DNA of 32,159 nucleotides from positions 1 through 32,159 of the forward strand of contig DBDE01000045.1 in the NCBI GenBank assembly GCA_002293425.1, read 5' to 3'. Below, piece after piece: positions 1 through 8,853 of the stretch. Numbering within the stretch: the stretch's first letter is position 1; every line of letters starts with the position of its first letter. The notes beneath the pieces are model-generated. The model was given only the letters and a program-made list of their open reading frames with translations, was not told the origin of the DNA and ran no database searches. The position numbers and the translations under genes are program-made. The stretch is from Alistipes sp. UBA940. Lineage in GTDB: Bacteria; Bacteroidota; Bacteroidia; Bacteroidales; Rikenellaceae.

Positions 1-1498
1 CCTCGCCCTGATAAATGTATGGCTCGCCGCCCGCCGTGAGCAACACCGCTGCCGCCAGCTTCATCCGCGCCGCCGAACCGCCCAGCTCCGTTCCCGCCCT
101 CACCTCGTCGTGATTGGTCAGCTTGGTGGCAGCAATAAAATCGGGCCTGACGGAGGAATAAACCTCCCTCATCTCCATCACATCCTTGGCAAAATATCGC
201 CCCACACCATTCTGCAACGCCCACCGAAGCCGTGCCCAAAAGTCGAACTCGAACAACGCCGGAAGCCCCGCATAATAGGGCGCAACCCGCGCATAACCCT
301 CATACATCTCGCCCACCATATAAACGTCGCCCCCGACTGCATCGTAAAACCTGCGCAAAAATGTCGGATTCTCGTCGCTGTACCCGTTGTGATAGATGTG
401 CTTCACGGCGTCGAGCCTGAACCCGTCCACGCCACGGTCGATCCACCTCCGAGCCGCGGCGACAACGGCATCGAAAGCTCCCGAGCCGGAAGCCGCTGCG
501 CCGTAATCGAGGTCGGCAAAGGTGTTGGTGCCAAAAAACGAATGAAACTGGTCCGAGCGGGCGAACTGAATATCGGCCGCAGTGGCAGAGTCGAGCGCAA
601 AAGGCACCCCCAGCTCGATGACGTCACCAGCCGCCCCGCCCCACTTCTCGCCCGCGTTCCACGAAGCGGTGGTGGTACGGATCAAAAATCCCCACTCGGA
701 CGAAAAATCGACCACAAGCTCATAAACTCCGTCGCCGCTATAATAAAACCGTTTGCTGATCCCATCCCCGAAATAGAGAAACCGCTCGTCGGGATAAGAA
801 ACCGCGTTGTCGGCATCGACCGGAGCCGAACTCTCCGTCACAGTGACCGTCCTGGCATTCCAATCGAGAGTGAACCTGAGCCGCCCGCTGTAACCCGCAT
901 CGGCATTGGTGGAGAACCACTGCAACGGTTCGTACCCCGCCGCTCCCTCGGTGGCTATCTGCGCAATCTTCCCCTCGGCAATATCCCGCGACGGATTGTC
1001 GGAAAAAACATAAAAATCGCGATATTCGCCCCCATCCCTGGCATCGGTGAACCACGGATGGAGAGACGAAGTGTGGTTGAGCACCCAATCCAAATAAACC
1101 CTGATCCCCCGCGAATGTGCCTCGTGGATAAACAGATCGAATTCTCCGGAATGACCGAACAGCGGATTAACGGCGTCGTAATCCAACACATCGTACCCGT
1201 GATAGGAGCCCGACGGATGGATGGGCGACAACCACACCGCCGAAGCACCCAACCGGTCGATATAATCCAATTTGGAAATAAGCCCACGGAGGTCACCTAT
1301 CCTGTCGGGATCGGAGGAGTCCGCAAAACTGTAAACCAGCAACTGATAGGTTATCTCCCCACGCTTCTGTCCATCCCACGCGTCGGGAGCGGCAACAACA
1401 ACTTCACCCTCGAAACCACCGTCGGGAGGCACAAAAGGAGGCTCATCACCACTGCAAGCGACGATGAAAAGAGAAAGAAAAAACCAAAAAAACCGCAT
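1..1498 (-). CDS. susG: SusG-like GH13 alpha-amylase lipoprotein (partial, C-terminus beyond window)
   Basis: Reading the minus strand from ATG at 1498 gives an open frame to the window edge (499 codons, no stop). The product starts with a short hydrophobic signal and a lipobox (IVAC, Cys15) followed by acidic residues, as in surface-exported Bacteroidetes lipoproteins. All GH13 signatures are visible: region I DWVLNH (137-142), region II GFRLDAVKH with nucleophile Asp363, region III GEMYE with acid/base Glu397, and region IV TNHDE with Asp464. It should cleave alpha-1,4-glucans at the cell surface. About 130 residues (roughly 175-310, rich in Trp and aromatic residues) lie between region I and region II, in the position where SusG carries its CBM58 starch-binding insertion; that equivalence is inference. 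It is the last visible gene of the sus-type operon, 45 nt after susE. The gene symbol is by analogy. Confidence 0.93.
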   Translation of the reverse strand, partial: MRFFWFFLSLFIVACSGDEPPFVPPDGGFEGEVVVAAPDAWDGQKRGEITYQLLVYSFADSSDPDRIGDLRGLISKLDYIDRLGASAVWLSPIHPSGSYHGYDVLDYDAVNPLFGHSGEFDLFIHEAHSRGIRVYLDWVLNHTSSLHPWFTDARDGGEYRDFYVFSDNPSRDIAEGKIAQIATEGAAGYEPLQWFSTNADAGYSGRLRFTLDWNARTVTVTESSAPVDADNAVSYPDERFLYFGDGISKRFYYSGDGVYELVVDFSSEWGFLIRTTTASWNAGEKWGGAAGDVIELGVPFALDSATAADIQFARSDQFHSFFGTNTFADLDYGAAASGSGAFDAVVAAARRWIDRGVDGFRLDAVKHIYHNGYSDENPTFLRRFYDAVGGDVYMVGEMYEGYARVAPYYAGLPALFEFDFWARLRWALQNGVGRYFAKDVMEMREVYSSVRPDFIAATKLTNHDEVRAGTELGGSAARMKLAAAVLLTAGGEPYIYQGE

Positions 1499-1509
1499 AA
1501 GTGGTGACC

Positions 1510-1531
1510 TGCGGGCCGGTCAAAGCCCGCA
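1510..1531 (-). other. Intra-operon hairpin between susE and the amylase gene
   Basis: A perfect 7 bp stem (TGCGGGC / GCCCGCA) with an 8 nt loop lies in the 45 nt gap between the susE stop and the amylase start. There is no following T-run, so it is not a clear terminator. It could be an mRNA-processing or stability element that makes the amylase less abundant than SusC/D/E; this is inference. Confidence 0.45.
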
Positions 1532-1543
1532 AGTCTGTAATCG

Positions 1544-3337
1544 CTATCGGCTCGGAGTAGAACCAGCCGTCATAATCCAAATCATTCCCGCAGTCTCGTC
1601 GAAATAGATGTCGTAAACGCCATCTGCGCCGATGGTGATGTTGCTACCACCCGTCGCAAAACCGGCATCGACATCCACCGGGCCCGACTCCGAGCCCACA
1701 TCGGTGCCATTCCAATCGTTGCCCCGACGAATCTTGAACTCATAGTTCGCGCCGATATAGATGCCCTTTCTCACGAAATAATTTCCCTCGGCCACCATCG
1801 CAAAGTCGCCGATTGCGCCCCAATCGGTCAGGTTGCCGACAATGCCCCACGCATCCGCCACGACACCCGGTTTCTCGCCCGCCGTGATCACATAAGCAAC
1901 ACCCTGTTTGGGCAACAACCAATAATCATAAGTCCCCGCCGCCTCGATAAGCCCGTCCACCTTGTCGGTAGAAACCTCGAACGCCTGACCGATCGTAACG
2001 GCATAAGGACTCTGGCTGTACGAAGCCGCCGGACCCATCCAGGTGCTGCCATCGCCCGTCTTGAACAGGAAGCCCGAACCGGCCGCAACTTCCGTCGCCA
2101 GCAACTTGTAAGCATCCGTTCCGCCGCCCGTCATCGCCGTCTCGTCCCAATCGGGAGTGGCAATCGTCTGACCGTGCAGGTACCAATCGGCCCTCTCGGG
2201 CTGGGGAGGAGTCACCCCGCCACCGATCTCGGTGCCGTAATCGTCCTCGCTGATCTCATAGGTCATATTGGCAGAGTCGTTCAAATTGACATAGATCCTG
2301 TAATCGCCCGCCGAAACAGCGATGTTGCTGCCCTTCAACGCCAGCGCGCCATCGGCACCACCCCACTCGAAGTCGCCCCAAGTGTTGTCCGCACGGAACT
2401 TGATCTCGCCATCCACCAAAGTCAAATCGACCCAGAACCGCTGCGTCGCCGCATCGAACTCCATAGCCGTGTCGCCATCCCAACCCGTCGGGGTCGCGCT
2501 GCCGATAACGCCCAACCTGTCCATCGTCACATCTTTGGTCACCACCATAGTCGTGGTGTTGAACTTAATGCGATAAAACCTGTGCGAATAGGCCTTGATG
2601 TCGCTCGAACCGCCGCTGTTGATGAGCTGCATCGAGGCTGCCTCGGCAACCGGTGCAGCAGCCGAACCATCCAAGCCATAATTCCCGCTGTCGGTCCAAT
2701 CGGTCTGACCGGCCGAAATCTTCCACCCGTTGGCGGCCTTCTCGCCGAAATCGACCATACCTTCGTAAGTCACCTCGTCGCCCGAGAAGCTAAACAGCTT
2801 CTGAGCATCGCCGTGGCTCCAACCGCAATAATCGCCCACAACCCTGAGCATCGGATAGGTGCGCTCGGCCGCCGTGGTCGTCACCGTCACCGCCACCGGA
2901 GAGGAATAGTACTTGGCAAAGTTCAGCCCTATCGTCGCACTGACATAAAACTTCACCTCCGTCGGGGTGTCCACCGGAACTCCCAAGCCGCCATCCTCAA
3001 CAGGCAAAGCCAATCGCCCATTGATCGTCTCGTAATTCAGCTCGGTAGAGTTCTGAGCCACGCCCGTCACCAACGACAACGCATCCTCGACGCCACCCAG
3101 CGACGCCTCCACAGAGTAATTCACCTGAGTGTCGACCCCGAAATCGGCATGAGCCCACGTGAACTTCAAAACATCTTCGAAATCGTCGGGCGTGATGACC
3201 ATCTGCGAAGGCAAAGTGCCCATCACCGGAGACACAACACTCTCCGGCGCATAAGTGCGCAACTCATCCAAGTCCTGACAGGCCGTCAAAGCCCCGACAC
3301 CCGCCAGAAACATCATAACATATCTAATCGCTTTCAT
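1544..3337 (-). CDS. susE: SusE/SusF-family surface starch-binding lipoprotein
   Basis: 597 aa. The N-terminus is a lipoprotein signal (LTAC, Cys20) followed by QDLDE, an acidic surface-export signal. Residues of about 25-155 resemble the SusE N-terminal Ig-like domain (Pro-rich start, then beta-strand pattern). The rest reads as several tandem carbohydrate-binding modules of the SusE/SusF type, with repeated features such as VGDYCGW, IGSATPTGW, FRADNTWGDFEWGG, WYLHGQ and VGNLTDWG...FKIRRGNDW. It is longer than classical SusE (about 390 aa) because it appears to carry roughly four modules. Expected role: bind starch or another alpha-glucan at the cell surface and hand it to SusD/SusC and the amylase. 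It starts 20 nt after susD ends. The family assignment is firm; the exact ligand is inferred from the adjacent GH13 enzyme. Confidence 0.88.
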   Translation of the reverse strand: MKAIRYVMMFLAGVGALTACQDLDELRTYAPESVVSPVMGTLPSQMVITPDDFEDVLKFTWAHADFGVDTQVNYSVEASLGGVEDALSLVTGVAQNSTELNYETINGRLALPVEDGGLGVPVDTPTEVKFYVSATIGLNFAKYYSSPVAVTVTTTAAERTYPMLRVVGDYCGWSHGDAQKLFSFSGDEVTYEGMVDFGEKAANGWKISAGQTDWTDSGNYGLDGSAAAPVAEAASMQLINSGGSSDIKAYSHRFYRIKFNTTTMVVTKDVTMDRLGVIGSATPTGWDGDTAMEFDAATQRFWVDLTLVDGEIKFRADNTWGDFEWGGADGALALKGSNIAVSAGDYRIYVNLNDSANMTYEISEDDYGTEIGGGVTPPQPERADWYLHGQTIATPDWDETAMTGGGTDAYKLLATEVAAGSGFLFKTGDGSTWMGPAASYSQSPYAVTIGQAFEVSTDKVDGLIEAAGTYDYWLLPKQGVAYVITAGEKPGVVADAWGIVGNLTDWGAIGDFAMVAEGNYFVRKGIYIGANYEFKIRRGNDWNGTDVGSESGPVDVDAGFATGGSNITIGADGVYDIYFDETAGMIWIMTAGSTPSR

Positions 3338-3357
3338 AACAGAAACATTTTAATAGT

Positions 3358-4992
3358 TTAATTGGCCTTTCCATAACCCGGATTCTGCACCAAATTGGGA
3401 TTCGACCCGAGCTCCGATGCCGGAATGGCAAAAATCTCCATATAATCCGCAAAGCCCTGACCGGCAAACGGACCACCCTTATAGGGCCACAGGAAACCGG
3501 CATCGGTAAACTTACCCCAACGAATGAGGTCGGTCCTCCGATGACCCTCCCACATCAACTCCTTAGCACGCTCGGCAATCAAAAACTCCTGATTTATCAC
3601 GCCGTCGAAATCTACCCCCGCACGCTCGGCCAACTCCTCCATCTTCGGGGCCGCCAACGCCGCCTGACCCAGCTCCATACAAGCCTCGGCATAGATAAGG
3701 TAAATCTCGCCCAACCGGATCAACGGCATATCCACGTCGCCATAAGCCTTGGTGGCCGCAACTTCCGTAAACTCTTCCCACTCCATATCGTGCGGCACAT
3801 TGCTCCACTTAATGCAGCTCCAGCCGTGAAAGAAGGTGTAGAGCGCATCTTCTATCGACTGGACGCGATCTTTGATCCAGAAAATCTGCCCGCGCGCATC
3901 GTTCGTGGCCAAAGTGTACTCGCCCGTCACGTAATCGGCACTCTCCACCCCATAATACTTATCCACAAACTCGAACGTGGTGCGATTGCCACCCCAATTG
4001 CCGCTCATAGTCCCGACAATCAACTCGGGACCCTGAACCGAACCGCGCGTCAAAAAGGTGGTCCCGCCATTCGACTGGGTGTCCTCGGCGTCATAGGAAA
4101 CGGCAAACAAAAACTCACCCCTCGCATCGGGATTCTCGCCGTTATCGCCCCTGAACAACTCCGCATAGGTCGGAGCCAACGAATAACCCATTCCGAAAAT
4201 GGTCTCGCAAGCCGCCTTAGCCTCGCTCCACATCTCCTGGCCCGTATAAACCTCGGCGTTGAGATACATCCTGGCCAACAGTCCCATCACCGAACCCTTG
4301 TCGGCTCGCGGATAGTTCGACCTTGCCGCCGGCATATCGCTCCCCGCCGCCAACTCCGTCAACTCATCCACGCAGTATTGAAAAACCTCTGCCCGCAGCT
4401 TCTGCGAAGGAGCAAACCCGCCACCGATGGGCGAATCCTCGGTCGTGAACGGCACATTGCCGAAAACATCCATCGCGATCCAATAGAGATAAGCCCTCAC
4501 AAACCGAGCTTCGGCCCTGAACCCGTCGATCTTACTCGCCAGCTCCGAGCTCACTCCGCGGCTCGAAAGCTTATCGCCCGAGGTCTGGCGCAAATACTCG
4601 TTCACATAAGCGATCCCCTGCATCGTGCGGACATAAACCGAATAGGTCGCGTCGTTATTGGCATCCGACCACGTATTTGTGTTGGCCGCCATAACCCACG
4701 CGTCGTTGCCCCAACCGCATTTGGCCGCATCGGTCGTAACCTCCTGAATGCTCCAAAAAGCACGGTTCAGCTCCGACGCTCCCGCATCCAACCCCTCCTG
4801 CAAATCGCTCGTGTCGTTCGACACAAAGTTGAAATACATCCGAGCCAAGCCCGACATATAAGCCCCCTCCTCGGCCCCATAAGCGATCTCGGAGGTGTAG
4901 TCGTTCTCGTTGAGCGGCAAAGTGTCCAGATCGCCGACGCACGACGAGAGGAATGCCACTCCGATAATCCATAATATTCTGAAAAGTTTCAT
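3358..4992 (-). CDS. susD: SusD/RagB-family glycan-binding lipoprotein
   Basis: 544 aa from ATG at 4992. That start is chosen because it puts a lipoprotein signal (MKLFRILWIIG...LSSC, Cys18) at the N-terminus; an upstream in-frame ATG at 5019 would overlap susC and add a non-signal extension. After Cys18 come DLDTLPLNENDY and helical TPR-like segments. The C-terminal RagB/SusD signature is visible: MPLIRLGEIYLIYAEACMELG followed near the end by ERAKELMWEGHRRTDLIRWGKF and a terminal IPASELGSNPNLVQNPGY. SusD caps the SusC porin and captures the oligosaccharide. It sits directly after susC (13 nt gap) and before susE, the standard order of a polysaccharide utilisation locus. Confidence 0.95.
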   Translation of the reverse strand: MKLFRILWIIGVAFLSSCVGDLDTLPLNENDYTSEIAYGAEEGAYMSGLARMYFNFVSNDTSDLQEGLDAGASELNRAFWSIQEVTTDAAKCGWGNDAWVMAANTNTWSDANNDATYSVYVRTMQGIAYVNEYLRQTSGDKLSSRGVSSELASKIDGFRAEARFVRAYLYWIAMDVFGNVPFTTEDSPIGGGFAPSQKLRAEVFQYCVDELTELAAGSDMPAARSNYPRADKGSVMGLLARMYLNAEVYTGQEMWSEAKAACETIFGMGYSLAPTYAELFRGDNGENPDARGEFLFAVSYDAEDTQSNGGTTFLTRGSVQGPELIVGTMSGNWGGNRTTFEFVDKYYGVESADYVTGEYTLATNDARGQIFWIKDRVQSIEDALYTFFHGWSCIKWSNVPHDMEWEEFTEVAATKAYGDVDMPLIRLGEIYLIYAEACMELGQAALAAPKMEELAERAGVDFDGVINQEFLIAERAKELMWEGHRRTDLIRWGKFTDAGFLWPYKGGPFAGQGFADYMEIFAIPASELGSNPNLVQNPGYGKAN

Positions 4993-5005
4993 AATAATGA
5001 CGTTT

Positions 5006-8000
5006 TTAGAAGTTAACATTCAAACGTAGCGAATAAGTCCGCGGACGAGGCCAGATCTGACCATCGACCCCCATCCTGTCGTTGCTGAACGAAATCTCGG
5101 GATCGACCCCGCTGTAATCGGTGATGACAAACACATTCTGAACACTGAAAGCCAGCCTGACAGAACCCAGCCACTTGAACGGTTTGGCAAAAGTATAACC
5201 GAGGTTAATGTCGTCCATCCGGAAGAACGAAGCATTCTCCAAGAAGAGGTCCGACAGCACCTGAGGCACACTGTTCGTTCCGCGGAAGCCCGTCGTCTTC
5301 ACCGTCTTCGCCAGGTTGGGCAGGTTGCCCGCATTGACGTCGATATTGGCCGAAGAGTGTTCCGAAGCGAAATTGTTGTACACCCAGTTGCCCACCGAGC
5401 CGTGACCGTTGAAGCCGAAGTCCCACTGCTTATAGTTCAACTTCACGCTCAACCCGTAGAAGAAGTCGGGCGTGGGGCTCTTGCCCGTCATATAGCGGTC
5501 GGCCTCGGTGATGACCCCGTCCTCGTCGCGATCCACCAACGCATTCTGGATCGGATGGCCCTTCGAGTCGTAAACCTGCTGGTAAGCGTAGAAGGTGTAG
5601 GGTGCGTAACCCACCGCGTGACGGGCGATGGTGTTACCCGTACCGCCGCTGATGTTGCTCACATTGATGGCGTCGCTGCCGATGGCGGTGGTGTTGCTGA
5701 ACTTGGTGAACTCGGTGCTCTGGAATGTTCCGTTGAAGCCCACTTCCAGGTTCCAATCCTCCGTGGCAACCGGAATAACATTCACCGCAAACTCAACCCC
5801 CGTGTTCTTCATCGAGCCGATGTTGGTCAACAGCGAGTTGCCGAAGTTGGCACCCATAGCCGTCGTCACCTCGTTCAACAGGTCGGTTGTACGCCTGTCG
5901 TACCACTCCAACGAACCCGTTATCCGTCCGCCCAGGAACCCGAAGTCCAACCCCACATTCCACGTCGTGGTGGTCTCCCACCTGATGGCGGGGTCGTACG
6001 ACGACGGAGTGAGATAGTGGACCATTCCGGCCGAGCCCATATTGTACTGATGATAAATGTCGGTTGACAAGACATAGCGCGCCAGGTGGGGATAGTTGTC
6101 GAATATCTCCTGCTGGCCCGTCTTACCCCAACCCAGCCGCAGCTTCAAAGCCGAAACCGCCCTCGCGTCCTGCATAAATGCCTCGTTGGCGATGTTCCAC
6201 GCAACCGCCGCCGAAGGGAACAAACCCCAACGCTGGTTCTTGGCAAAACGCGACGAGCCGTCGTCCCTCAAAGTGAACGTGAACAAATAGCGCGAATCGT
6301 AAGAGTAGTTGGCCCTGCCGTAGAACGACACGAGATAGTTCTCCTGCTTGTTCCACGGATAGTTGGCTATCGTGTTCTTCATCTCGCCCGTCTCGTTGAA
6401 ATAGCTTATGCCATTCTGATCCGACGAGTAGAAGTGCTGCCACGAATAGCCCGCCATAACATCCACGTGATGGCGGCCCCACGTCTTGTTGAAGTCGGCG
6501 TAAGCCTCCAACAACTTGTTACGCCTCAAATTGGTCCACTCCCTATACTGCCCCCAACCGCGGGCCTCCGTATCGGCCCAAGCCTGGAACGAGTTCGGAC
6601 GAACGCCATCCGTCCCCTTGGTGCTCGACCAGTCCAGCCCCAAATTGAGATTGAACCTCAAAGCCTCGAACCCGTGTACCTTATAATCCACCTGGGCATT
6701 GGTAATAACCCTCTTCCCGTGGCCATAATTAATGCGATCGTAAAGCAACGAAAGCGGACCCGCCCCAACCAATGTGTTGGGCATAAACTGGTTGCCGCGT
6801 CCCGAGCCATTGCTCCAAAAACCGTTCGCGGTCGTGTAATCTATCGACCCGTCCTCGTTCCTGAAATAGGGATCGACCGTCGGATTGGCAAAAGCCGCAC
6901 CGCCGACCGCCCCGCCATCGGCATTGTTCTGGAACGTGGCCGCACCCTTGGCGTTGAGGTTGACAGTCAAATGTTTATCGAAGAAGTTGGGCGCAACGCT
7001 CAAATCGAGTGTTCCCCTCTCATACAGCGACGTCTCCAACGTACCTCTGTGATTGGTGTAACCCAGCGATGCGCGATAGGGCATCCGGTCGTTCAAATTG
7101 CCGTAAACGCTGGCATTATGGTCGTTCGAGATCGCCGTGCGGAAGATCAGCTTCTGCCAATCGGTGCTCTCCGGCCCCACCAAAGCCTGGATCCTGTCCG
7201 CCGCAACCGAACTTCCCGTCGGATAAACCTCGTCGATGAAGTCGCGGAACTCCCCGGGACGCATAACGTTGATGCGACCCGAATTGGTCTCCACGCTCAT
7301 ACTGCCGTTATAGCTGAAGCGCACCTGATTGCCCGTGCCCTTCTTGGTGGTGATGATGATCACCCCGTTCGACGCCCTCGACCCATAGATGGCCGCCGCC
7401 GAAGCATCCTTCAAAACCGAGATGGTCTCGATGTCGTTGGGATTGACCGTCTGCAACGGATTGGCCATACCCTGACCGGCATCGTTGGCGATAGGCACCC
7501 CGTCGATAACGATCAGCGGATTGTTGTTGGCCTTCAACGACGCCTCGCCACGAATGCGGATCGTTGCGCCCGAAGAGGGATCACCGCTCCCGGGCATAAT
7601 CTGCACGCCCGGCAACTTGCCCTTCAGCATCTCCTGGGGCGAAACCACCGCCCCGCGATTGATCTCCTCCGAGCGGATAACCGCCACCGAGCCCGTCATA
7701 TCGTCCTTGCGCACGGTGCCATAGCCCACCACGATCACGTCGTCGATGCTCATCGCGTCCTGCTCCAGCGTAACAAGGCTCAGGGCCGGCGAATCGGCCG
7801 GAAGGGTCACCGTCTTGTAGCCCAAATAGGCGATTTCCAGCACGGCACCAGGCCTCACCCTGACGGAAAAACGCCCCTGCCCGTCGGTGTAGGCACCCGA
7901 AGTGGTGCCCTGTTCAATCACTGTCGCACCTGCAACCGGAGTTCCGGTTTGGTCGACCACAACACCGACCACTTCGTGGCCGGTCTCCTGTGCATACACA

Positions 8001-8059
8001 GGAGACGGGGCATAACACATAAGCATCAGCCCCGCGATCATAATCAATAATCGGTTCAT
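5006..8059 (-). CDS. susC: SusC/RagA-family TonB-dependent glycan transporter
   Basis: 1017 aa from ATG at 8059, preferred over 8101 because it begins a Sec signal peptide (MNRLLIMIAGLML...VYAQ). Next comes a carboxypeptidase-D-like Ig domain (about 27-105: VVGVVVDQTGTPVAGATV ... AYLGYKTVTLP), then the TonB-dependent plug (SIDDVIVVGYGT ... LKDASAAAIYGSRASNGVIIITTKKG), then the 22-strand-type barrel ending in an aromatic beta strand (SLRLNVNF). There is no N-terminal STN/secretin domain, so direct ECF-sigma/anti-sigma signalling through this protein is unlikely. It is the first gene of the operon and is preceded by a good Bacteroidetes promoter. The amylase and SusE neighbours suggest an alpha-glucan substrate. 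Confidence 0.96.
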   Translation of the reverse strand: MNRLLIMIAGLMLMCYAPSPVYAQETGHEVVGVVVDQTGTPVAGATVIEQGTTSGAYTDGQGRFSVRVRPGAVLEIAYLGYKTVTLPADSPALSLVTLEQDAMSIDDVIVVGYGTVRKDDMTGSVAVIRSEEINRGAVVSPQEMLKGKLPGVQIMPGSGDPSSGATIRIRGEASLKANNNPLIVIDGVPIANDAGQGMANPLQTVNPNDIETISVLKDASAAAIYGSRASNGVIIITTKKGTGNQVRFSYNGSMSVETNSGRINVMRPGEFRDFIDEVYPTGSSVAADRIQALVGPESTDWQKLIFRTAISNDHNASVYGNLNDRMPYRASLGYTNHRGTLETSLYERGTLDLSVAPNFFDKHLTVNLNAKGAATFQNNADGGAVGGAAFANPTVDPYFRNEDGSIDYTTANGFWSNGSGRGNQFMPNTLVGAGPLSLLYDRINYGHGKRVITNAQVDYKVHGFEALRFNLNLGLDWSSTKGTDGVRPNSFQAWADTEARGWGQYREWTNLRRNKLLEAYADFNKTWGRHHVDVMAGYSWQHFYSSDQNGISYFNETGEMKNTIANYPWNKQENYLVSFYGRANYSYDSRYLFTFTLRDDGSSRFAKNQRWGLFPSAAVAWNIANEAFMQDARAVSALKLRLGWGKTGQQEIFDNYPHLARYVLSTDIYHQYNMGSAGMVHYLTPSSYDPAIRWETTTTWNVGLDFGFLGGRITGSLEWYDRRTTDLLNEVTTAMGANFGNSLLTNIGSMKNTGVEFAVNVIPVATEDWNLEVGFNGTFQSTEFTKFSNTTAIGSDAINVSNISGGTGNTIARHAVGYAPYTFYAYQQVYDSKGHPIQNALVDRDEDGVITEADRYMTGKSPTPDFFYGLSVKLNYKQWDFGFNGHGSVGNWVYNNFASEHSSANIDVNAGNLPNLAKTVKTTGFRGTNSVPQVLSDLFLENASFFRMDDINLGYTFAKPFKWLGSVRLAFSVQNVFVITDYSGVDPEISFSNDRMGVDGQIWPRPRTYSLRLNVNF

Positions 8060-8098
8060 AGAAGTTATAGTTTTGGTTAAAAATTTACTTTGCCAAAG

Positions 8099-8129
8099 CA
8101 AATTTAACTAAAAAATCGCAACCTCCAAA
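8099..8129 (-). promoter_or_regulatory. Promoter of the susCDE-amylase operon
   Basis: On the minus strand a TTTG (-33 box, 8126-8129) is followed after exactly 19 nt by TAAATTTG (8099-8106), a full match to the Bacteroidetes -7 consensus TAnnTTTG. Transcription should begin a few bases downstream, giving a leader of roughly 35 nt before the susC ATG at 8059. The 68 bp between hicB and this promoter are A-rich and show no strong terminator. Confidence 0.72.
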
Positions 8130-8197
8130 CAAAAATCGACACAAATATGTCACCAACCGAATATTGGGATAAGAAAAAATGATAGATAGCAACCCTT

Positions 8198-8602
8198 CTA
8201 AATGAATTTCACCGAGGCGATCTCCTGTCCGAAAGCGTGAATCCGCTCCTCGATCTTGCGAACCGTCTTCTCGCTCGGCTTGCGGTGGCCGCTGATATAG
8301 TGGCCCAGCTGCTTCTGGTTCACCCCCGTAATGCGCTCCAGACCCGCCAAAGTGAACGCATAAGCATAGTATTGAAGGAACGACGGAATATCATACCGGA
8401 ACTCGAACTCCAAATCGGATGGAAATTCCTTTCCCACCTCGGCATAGTAGGTGCGCATCTCCGCTAAAGAGTTGTAGAAATCGGCAACGGCATCCCCTAT
8501 CGTGTCGCCATCACCTATAATCCCAAAAGGCAAATTATCGGATCCGAGATATACACCATAGGACCCGTCATTGCCTCGCTCGATCATCGCCAACGCTTTC
8601 AT
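8198..8602 (-). CDS. hicB: HicB-family antitoxin (HTH type)
   Basis: 134 aa from ATG at 8602, chosen because MKALAMIERGNDGSYGVYLG begins the HicB partial RNase-H-like fold; an in-frame ATG at 8644 would overlap hicA and add a basic tail absent from the family. The C-terminal half (about 75-125) contains a Cro/CI-like helix-turn-helix: LAGLERITGVNQKQLGHYI followed by SGHRKPSEKTV. Known role: neutralise HicA and repress the operon by DNA binding. It lies 13 nt downstream of hicA, the toxin-first order, and a palindrome overlapping the operon promoter is the likely operator. Confidence 0.86.
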   Translation of the reverse strand: MKALAMIERGNDGSYGVYLGSDNLPFGIIGDGDTIGDAVADFYNSLAEMRTYYAEVGKEFPSDLEFEFRYDIPSFLQYYAYAFTLAGLERITGVNQKQLGHYISGHRKPSEKTVRKIEERIHAFGQEIASVKFI

Positions 8603-8615
8603 AACACAGCACTTT

Positions 8616-8804
8616 TTACAATTTAACACCCGCGTCTTTTGCAATTTTCTTCAAAGTACCCCATTTTACCTCCTGGCTTTTGTGGTGACTCATCTGAAAT
8701 TCCATTCCCGTGATGGGACTGTACCAAATGGGATGTTTTTGCCCATTTCTCACATAGTAGCAACCGGCTTTGGCTACTATTCTTTCTATTTCCGAGTACT
8801 TCAT
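8616..8804 (-). CDS. hicA: HicA-family mRNA interferase toxin
   Basis: 62 aa from ATG at 8804. It has the compact dsRBD-like HicA layout: MKYSEIERIVAKAGCYYVR, then a strand segment with the candidate catalytic His24 (NGQKHPIWYSP), then MSHHKSQEVKWGTLKKIAKDAGV, which is the conserved C-terminal GTL..I.K.AG helix. The open frame could extend upstream to 9020, but that would overlap the end of pgi and add non-family residues. The toxin degrades mRNA when HicB is lost. It starts 17 nt after a strong -7 box at the end of pgi, so it has its own promoter. The Gln-Lys-His context is slightly unusual (many HicA have Gly-Ser-His), but spacing supports the assignment. Confidence 0.87.
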   Translation of the reverse strand: MKYSEIERIVAKAGCYYVRNGQKHPIWYSPITGMEFQMSHHKSQEVKWGTLKKIAKDAGVKL

Positions 8805-8821
8805 CGTCAAAACCCGTGCCA

Positions 8822-8853
8822 CAAAGATAGTAAAATTACTATCATTTTGCAAA
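8822..8853 (-). promoter_or_regulatory. hicAB promoter with overlapping palindromic operator
   Basis: Minus-strand TTTG (8850-8853), 20 nt spacer, TATCTTTG (8822-8829) matches the Bacteroidetes promoter consensus. A palindrome GATAGTAA-AA-TTACTATC occupies 8826-8843: two perfect 8 bp arms with a 2 bp centre, overlapping half of the -7 box and lying in the spacer. This is where a dimeric HTH repressor such as HicB would block RNA polymerase. The element also overlaps the last bases of pgi (stop 8842-8844). Confidence 0.75.

Noticed and set aside
110..1507. 465-codon open frame on the plus strand
   Set aside because: It is antisense to a clear GH13 amylase with all four catalytic regions; its translation is low-complexity Pro/Arg/Ile-rich sequence caused by GC-rich codon structure.
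2174..8050. Long plus-strand frames (2174-3361, 3541-4974, 6086-8050)
   Set aside because: All are opposite susE, susD and susC and encode Arg/His/Pro-rich sequence without recognisable domains.
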